Shown here piece after piece: positions 60,278 to 64,000 of a stretch of 64,000 nt of DNA. Within the stretch, counting starts at the first letter, position 1; each line of letters opens with the position of its first letter. Source of the stretch: Bacteroidetes bacterium UBA6221 (GTDB lineage: Bacteria > Bacteroidota > Bacteroidia > Chitinophagales > Chitinophagaceae); assembly GCA_002421685.1 (NCBI GenBank), contig DISB01000007.1, positions 104,023 to 168,022 of the forward strand. Reading direction: 5' to 3'. The translations under genes were made by a program, and so were the position numbers. The notes under the pieces were generated by a model. The model ran no database searches and was not told where the DNA came from. It saw nothing but the letters and a program-made list of their open reading frames with translations.

Positions 60278-62338
60278 ATGACTAAGATTTTCAAGGTTGT
60301 ATCAGTATTGCTCCTGAATCTCCTCTCTTTATCCGGCGCGGTGGCGCAGATGATAGAAGATCCTACGGAATGGAAATTTGAAGCCCGAAAAATAGATGGG
60401 AACAAATATGACCTCATTTTTCACTGCGACGTGAAGAACGGCTGGCATATCTATTCGCTCGACCCCGGGGGCGATGGTACATTCCTGCCGCCGGAGTTTA
60501 ATATTAAGAAGAACCCGGACATAAAACTGGTAGACCCCGTACGCGAGGAGGGTAAGATAATACACGAGACCATCGAAGACATCGGAACAGTACACTACTA
60601 CAAAAACGTTGACTATATACAAACCGTAGAGCTGGCTAATGAGGATATGACCATCACAGGCGAGTACACTTACATGACCTGCAACGATGAAACCTGCCTG
60701 CCGCCCAAAACCCTGGACTTCTCTATCAAGGTAGGCAATGGCGGTATGGCCGCTGCTGCCGAAAAAAAAAATGATACAGTATTAACCGGGACTGCACCCC
60801 AGGACATAACAACAACCGCCGACCCCGAACAACAGCAAAAAACACAACAGAACAAATCATTATTGTGGCTGTTCCTGGCTGCGCTGGCGGGTGGTATCCT
60901 AGCCGTGCTTACACCCTGCGTTTATGCCATGATACCCATTACGGTGAGTTTCTTTACCAAGCGCAGCAAAACAAGGGCCGAGGGAATACGCAATGCCTTT
61001 ACCTATTCTTTGTCCATTATCTTCATATTCACTGTGCTGGGCATCCTGATATCGGTGATATTCGGGGCCAATGCGTTAAATAACCTCTCTACCAACTGGA
61101 TAGCGAATATGGTGTTCTTTATCATCTTCATAATATTCGGTGTGTCATTCCTTGGCGCTTTTGAAATTACCCTGCCGTCCTCCTGGACCAGCAAAACCGA
61201 CTCTAAGGCCGGGTTAAGCAGCTTTGGCGGTATCTTCTTCATGGCCCTCACGTTGGTGATCGTTTCCTTCTCCTGCACCGGGCCAATTGTAGGGCCGTTG
61301 CTGGTACAGTCGGTACAAGGGGGTATTGCCGGGCCTGCAGTAGGTATGCTCGGCTTTTCTATCGGACTGGCCATGCCATTTGCATTGTTCGCCGTTTTTC
61401 CGGGTATGCTGAACAAGATGGCGCAATCGGGCGGATGGCTCAACCAGGTGAAAGTGGTGCTGGGTTTCCTGGAACTGATGCTGGCATTGAAGTTCTTATC
61501 CAATGCAGACCTTGCCATGGGCTGGCGTTTGCTGGACAGGGAAATATTTATAGCGATATGGATAGTGCTGGCCGTATTATTAGGCATCTACCTGTTGGGC
61601 AAACTGAAATTGTCGCACGATGACGCGACTGCTAAAAACATTTACGGGCAGGAATATGTTTCCATATTCAAGCTCTTCCTGGCAATAGTATCATTCACTT
61701 TCGCCGTGTACCTGTTGCCCGGTATGTGGGGTGCGCCGCTCAATGGTATGAGCCAGTTCCTGCCGCCCATGGGTACGTTCGATCAGTTTGGCGGTGGTGC
61801 CGGTGGTGGTAATGGTCATGGCGGAGATGTGGGCGGTATAAAGCCGGTGAAGTATGTGGATGAGATGAAGATATACGAGCCACCTGTGGTCATACAGGCG
61901 GGCCTCGTTACTTTTTTTGATTACGACGAAGCGCTGGCGGCGGCCAAACAATTGGATAAACCCGTGATGCTGGATTTTACAGGAATCAATTGCGTAAACT
62001 GCCGCAAGATGGAATCGCAGGTATGGTCTAAGCCTGAGGTGATGAAGCGATTGAAGGAGGACTTCGTCGTGGCGTCTTTGTATTGCGATTACGATAAAAT
62101 TGCATTGCCCGAAAACGAGCAGTTTTTTTCAGCCGAACTGAACTCGAAAGTAAAAACATTGGGCGACTGGAATGAACATTTGCAGGCTTCCAAATTCAAT
62201 GCCAATACACAGCCCTTTTACTTTTTTGTGGACGGCGACGGTAATAGGCTGGTAGAACAGGGCTATGGTTACGACCCCGATGTACAGGCATTTATCGACC
62301 ACCTGGACAAGGTGAAGGAAAACTACAAAAACCGGTAG
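60278..62338 (+). CDS. dsbD: DsbD-family thiol-disulfide transporter
   Basis: DsbD moves electrons from cytosolic thioredoxin to periplasmic proteins. The 686-residue protein has a signal peptide (ending near residue 24), an N-terminal DsbD-alpha-type domain with Cys135 and Cys140 (MTCNDETC), eight membrane helices with LTPCVYAMIP (about 214) and SFSCTGPIVG (about 334), and a C-terminal thioredoxin-like domain with C572-V-N-C575 (GINCVNCRKM). The order matches DsbD. A long Gly-rich linker (about 505-525) joins the last helix to the thioredoxin part. It follows purQ by 115 bp. Confidence 0.93.
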   Translation: MTKIFKVVSVLLLNLLSLSGAVAQMIEDPTEWKFEARKIDGNKYDLIFHCDVKNGWHIYSLDPGGDGTFLPPEFNIKKNPDIKLVDPVREEGKIIHETIEDIGTVHYYKNVDYIQTVELANEDMTITGEYTYMTCNDETCLPPKTLDFSIKVGNGGMAAAAEKKNDTVLTGTAPQDITTTADPEQQQKTQQNKSLLWLFLAALAGGILAVLTPCVYAMIPITVSFFTKRSKTRAEGIRNAFTYSLSIIFIFTVLGILISVIFGANALNNLSTNWIANMVFFIIFIIFGVSFLGAFEITLPSSWTSKTDSKAGLSSFGGIFFMALTLVIVSFSCTGPIVGPLLVQSVQGGIAGPAVGMLGFSIGLAMPFALFAVFPGMLNKMAQSGGWLNQVKVVLGFLELMLALKFLSNADLAMGWRLLDREIFIAIWIVLAVLLGIYLLGKLKLSHDDATAKNIYGQEYVSIFKLFLAIVSFTFAVYLLPGMWGAPLNGMSQFLPPMGTFDQFGGGAGGGNGHGGDVGGIKPVKYVDEMKIYEPPVVIQAGLVTFFDYDEALAAAKQLDKPVMLDFTGINCVNCRKMESQVWSKPEVMKRLKEDFVVASLYCDYDKIALPENEQFFSAELNSKVKTLGDWNEHLQASKFNANTQPFYFFVDGDGNRLVEQGYGYDPDVQAFIDHLDKVKENYKNR

Positions 62339-62383
62339 GCGGTTATACATATACATTTCTTTCAGGATAAAAACCTGGCGTAA

Positions 62384-63940
62384 ATGATAAAAACTGTTTC
62401 CATAAAATTATTGCCCTCCGAGGCGGCTAATGAGCCGTTGGTCTTGTCGGCCATTGCGCATGAAACAGGTTTGTCCCCCAGAAGAATTACGGGTTATGTA
62501 TTGCAAAAGCGCTCTATAGATGCCAGGGGAAAACAACCCTATGTTGTGCTGCAGTTGCAGCTATTTATTGACGAAGCCGTGCAACAGCCCGAACCTTTTG
62601 ACCCGCAATTGCGCAATATAAGCAATGCCCCGCATGTCGTTATCGTTGGCGCAGGCCCGGCAGGTTTGTTTGCCGCGTTAAGGTTAATATCACTTGGGTA
62701 TAAACCTGTAATACTGGAACGCGGCAAGGACGTACGCCGCCGCCGCCGCGACCTGGCGGCTATCAATAAAGAAGGCGTAGTGAACCCGGAATCGAACTAC
62801 TGCTTTGGCGAGGGTGGGGCGGGTACCTACAGCGATGGCAAATTGTACACGCGGTCTACCAAACGAGGTAATGTGCAACGCATACTGCAACTGTTCGTAC
62901 ATTTTGGCGCAGAACCGGATATACTTATAGATGCACATCCGCATATAGGCACCAATAAGCTGCCGCATATTATTACCGCTATGCGGAACGCTATTATTGA
63001 CTGTGGCGGAGATATCAGGTTTGAAACAAAACTTACGGATATCTTGTTGGACCGCGATACCATAAAAGGCGTGCAATGCGCTGATGGTACAATCATAGAC
63101 TGCAACAGCGTGATATTGGCAACCGGCCACTCGGCGCGTGATATATATACACTGCTCCATAGCAAAAATATTTCGATAGAATGTAAATCATTCGCCTTGG
63201 GTGTGCGTATAGAACACCCGCAGAGCCTGGTTGACAGTATACAGTATCATTGCGCTGTGCGCGACGAGCACTTGCCGCCGGCCAGTTATTCGGTGGTGGC
63301 GCAGGAGTATGGCAGGGGTGTATTTTCCTTTTGCATGTGCCCCGGCGGCATCATTGCGCCCGCCGCTACCAATCCCGGCGAGGTGGTAGTAAACGGCTGG
63401 TCGCCATCTAAAAGGAATAACCCTTACGCCAATTCGGGTACTGTAGTTGCCGTGGATGAAAAAGATTTCGCGGCGTATGGATTTACAGGCCCGTTGGCAG
63501 GTATGCATTACCAGCAGATGGTGGAGCAGAAGGCGTTTGCTGAGGGCGGTGGGAAACTCGTAGCCCCCGCGCAGCGTATGGCAGATTTCGCTAAGGGGAA
63601 AATATCCACGACTTTACCCGGCTGCTCGTACCTGCCCGGCATACAAACCGTCAACCTGGTAGATGTGCTGCCTGCGGAAGTGCACCAGGCGCTGCGAAAG
63701 GCTGTGGTGGATTTCGGCAATAAGATGAAAGGCTATTATACCAACGAGGCGGTGCTGGTGGCCACGGAGTCGCGAACCAGCTCCCCGGTGCGCATTCCCC
63801 GCGATAAAGAAACCCTGCAACATACACAGATAAAAGGCCTGTTCCCCTGCGCTGAAGGCGCGGGTTATGCAGGCGGTATCGTGAGCGCCGCTATTGATGG
63901 GGAACGCTGTGCGGAAGCTGCTGTTCAGGCGCGTCTTTAG
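62384..63940 (+). CDS. FAD-dependent dehydrogenase, COG2509 family
   Basis: The 518-residue flavoprotein has a short N-terminal domain (1-80), the FAD site VIVGAGPAGLFAALRLISLG (about 86-105), ERGKDVRRRRRDLAAIN, the SNYCFGEGGAGTYSDGKLY motif, and the C-terminal GAGYAGGIVSAAIDGERCAEA. These are features of the COG2509 group of bacterial FAD-dependent oxidoreductases, whose substrate is unknown. It ends close to a possible convergent partial gene at the window edge. Confidence 0.88.
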   Translation: MIKTVSIKLLPSEAANEPLVLSAIAHETGLSPRRITGYVLQKRSIDARGKQPYVVLQLQLFIDEAVQQPEPFDPQLRNISNAPHVVIVGAGPAGLFAALRLISLGYKPVILERGKDVRRRRRDLAAINKEGVVNPESNYCFGEGGAGTYSDGKLYTRSTKRGNVQRILQLFVHFGAEPDILIDAHPHIGTNKLPHIITAMRNAIIDCGGDIRFETKLTDILLDRDTIKGVQCADGTIIDCNSVILATGHSARDIYTLLHSKNISIECKSFALGVRIEHPQSLVDSIQYHCAVRDEHLPPASYSVVAQEYGRGVFSFCMCPGGIIAPAATNPGEVVVNGWSPSKRNNPYANSGTVVAVDEKDFAAYGFTGPLAGMHYQQMVEQKAFAEGGGKLVAPAQRMADFAKGKISTTLPGCSYLPGIQTVNLVDVLPAEVHQALRKAVVDFGNKMKGYYTNEAVLVATESRTSSPVRIPRDKETLQHTQIKGLFPCAEGAGYAGGIVSAAIDGERCAEAAVQARL

Positions 63941-64000
63941 GACTTAGCACCATTTTCAATCCCGGTGTCAGCCCCTGTCTTGTCCTGGAAAAGGTTTACA
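63937..64000 (-). CDS. Possible C-terminal end of a gene entering from the right edge
   Basis: On the minus strand the frame from the window edge is open for 20 codons and ends in TAA at 63939-63937. The last residues read DKTGADTGIENGAKS. The stop overlaps the stop of the preceding gene. The stretch is too short to identify; it could be chance. Confidence 0.25.
   Translation of the reverse strand, partial: VNLFQDKTGADTGIENGAKS

Noticed and set aside
1..64000. tRNA, rRNA, CRISPR arrays, prophage or insertion sequences
   Set aside because: No cloverleaf sequences, spaced direct repeats of CRISPR type, transposase or phage genes were recognised; a covariance-model scan was not possible here.

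Overview
The window looks like a chromosomal segment of a Bacteroidota bacterium, most likely from the Chitinophagales/Sphingobacteriales side. The signs are type IX secretion C-terminal sorting domains, many lipoproteins with Bacteroidota-style lipoboxes, a TonB receptor with an N-terminal carboxypeptidase-like domain, MbnP, DUF4412, DUF4294 and DUF6427 families, and promoters resembling the Bacteroidota pattern (TTG or TTTG, about 20 nt, then TAnnTTTG). The genus cannot be fixed from the sequence alone. No rRNA, tRNA, CRISPR array, phage or intact insertion sequence was seen.

Layout. 1-5 kb holds envelope proteins, a DUF58 protein, a CvfB-like S1 protein, a cupin and a small secreted protein with its own terminator. 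5.3-8.1 kb is a minus-strand operon with the two ergothioneine genes egtB and egtD, between a DUF983 and a DUF427 gene. 8.2-17 kb is an envelope block: HU-like/SPOR membrane protein, beta-barrel, 1026-residue TPR protein and TonB-dependent receptor. 17-20 kb holds metabolite repair (nnrDE) and purD. 20-25 kb carries three tandem POT peptide transporters. 25.1-28.5 kb is an arsenic island: arsR, an unlisted 31-codon peptide with four Cys-Cys pairs, arsM, a metallophosphoesterase and acr3, with three copies of one dyad operator. 28.5-32.2 kb is a minus-strand set of metal-handling genes: MbnP, a Cys-rich small protein, a CDVC-type outer-membrane protein and two related lipoproteins sharing a TPQHH motif.

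32-45.7 kb contains a second copy of the small secreted protein family, an acyltransferase, a secreted M43 metalloprotease with a T9SS tail, a TPR lipoprotein, a carotenoid-type oxidoreductase, glmM and a two-module M16 protease. 45.7-46.9 kb has no intact gene; it holds palindromes, short tandem repeats and what reads as a decayed 3' end of tuf (EF-Tu). It is followed by a T9SS-sorted protein gene broken by a one-base frameshift. 49-64 kb contains a paralogous lipoprotein pair, clpB, several lipoproteins, a DCC-type thiol protein, purQ, a DsbD-like reductase and a COG2509-type flavoprotein.

Functional themes are envelope and lipoprotein biology, metal and metalloid defence, thiol and redox chemistry (ergothioneine, DsbD, DCC protein, arsenic methylation) and purine synthesis (purD and purQ, 40 kb apart). 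The most novel-looking item is the arsenic island, where ArsR, the small peptide and ArsM all end in Cys-Cys and a repeated operator precedes each of the three.
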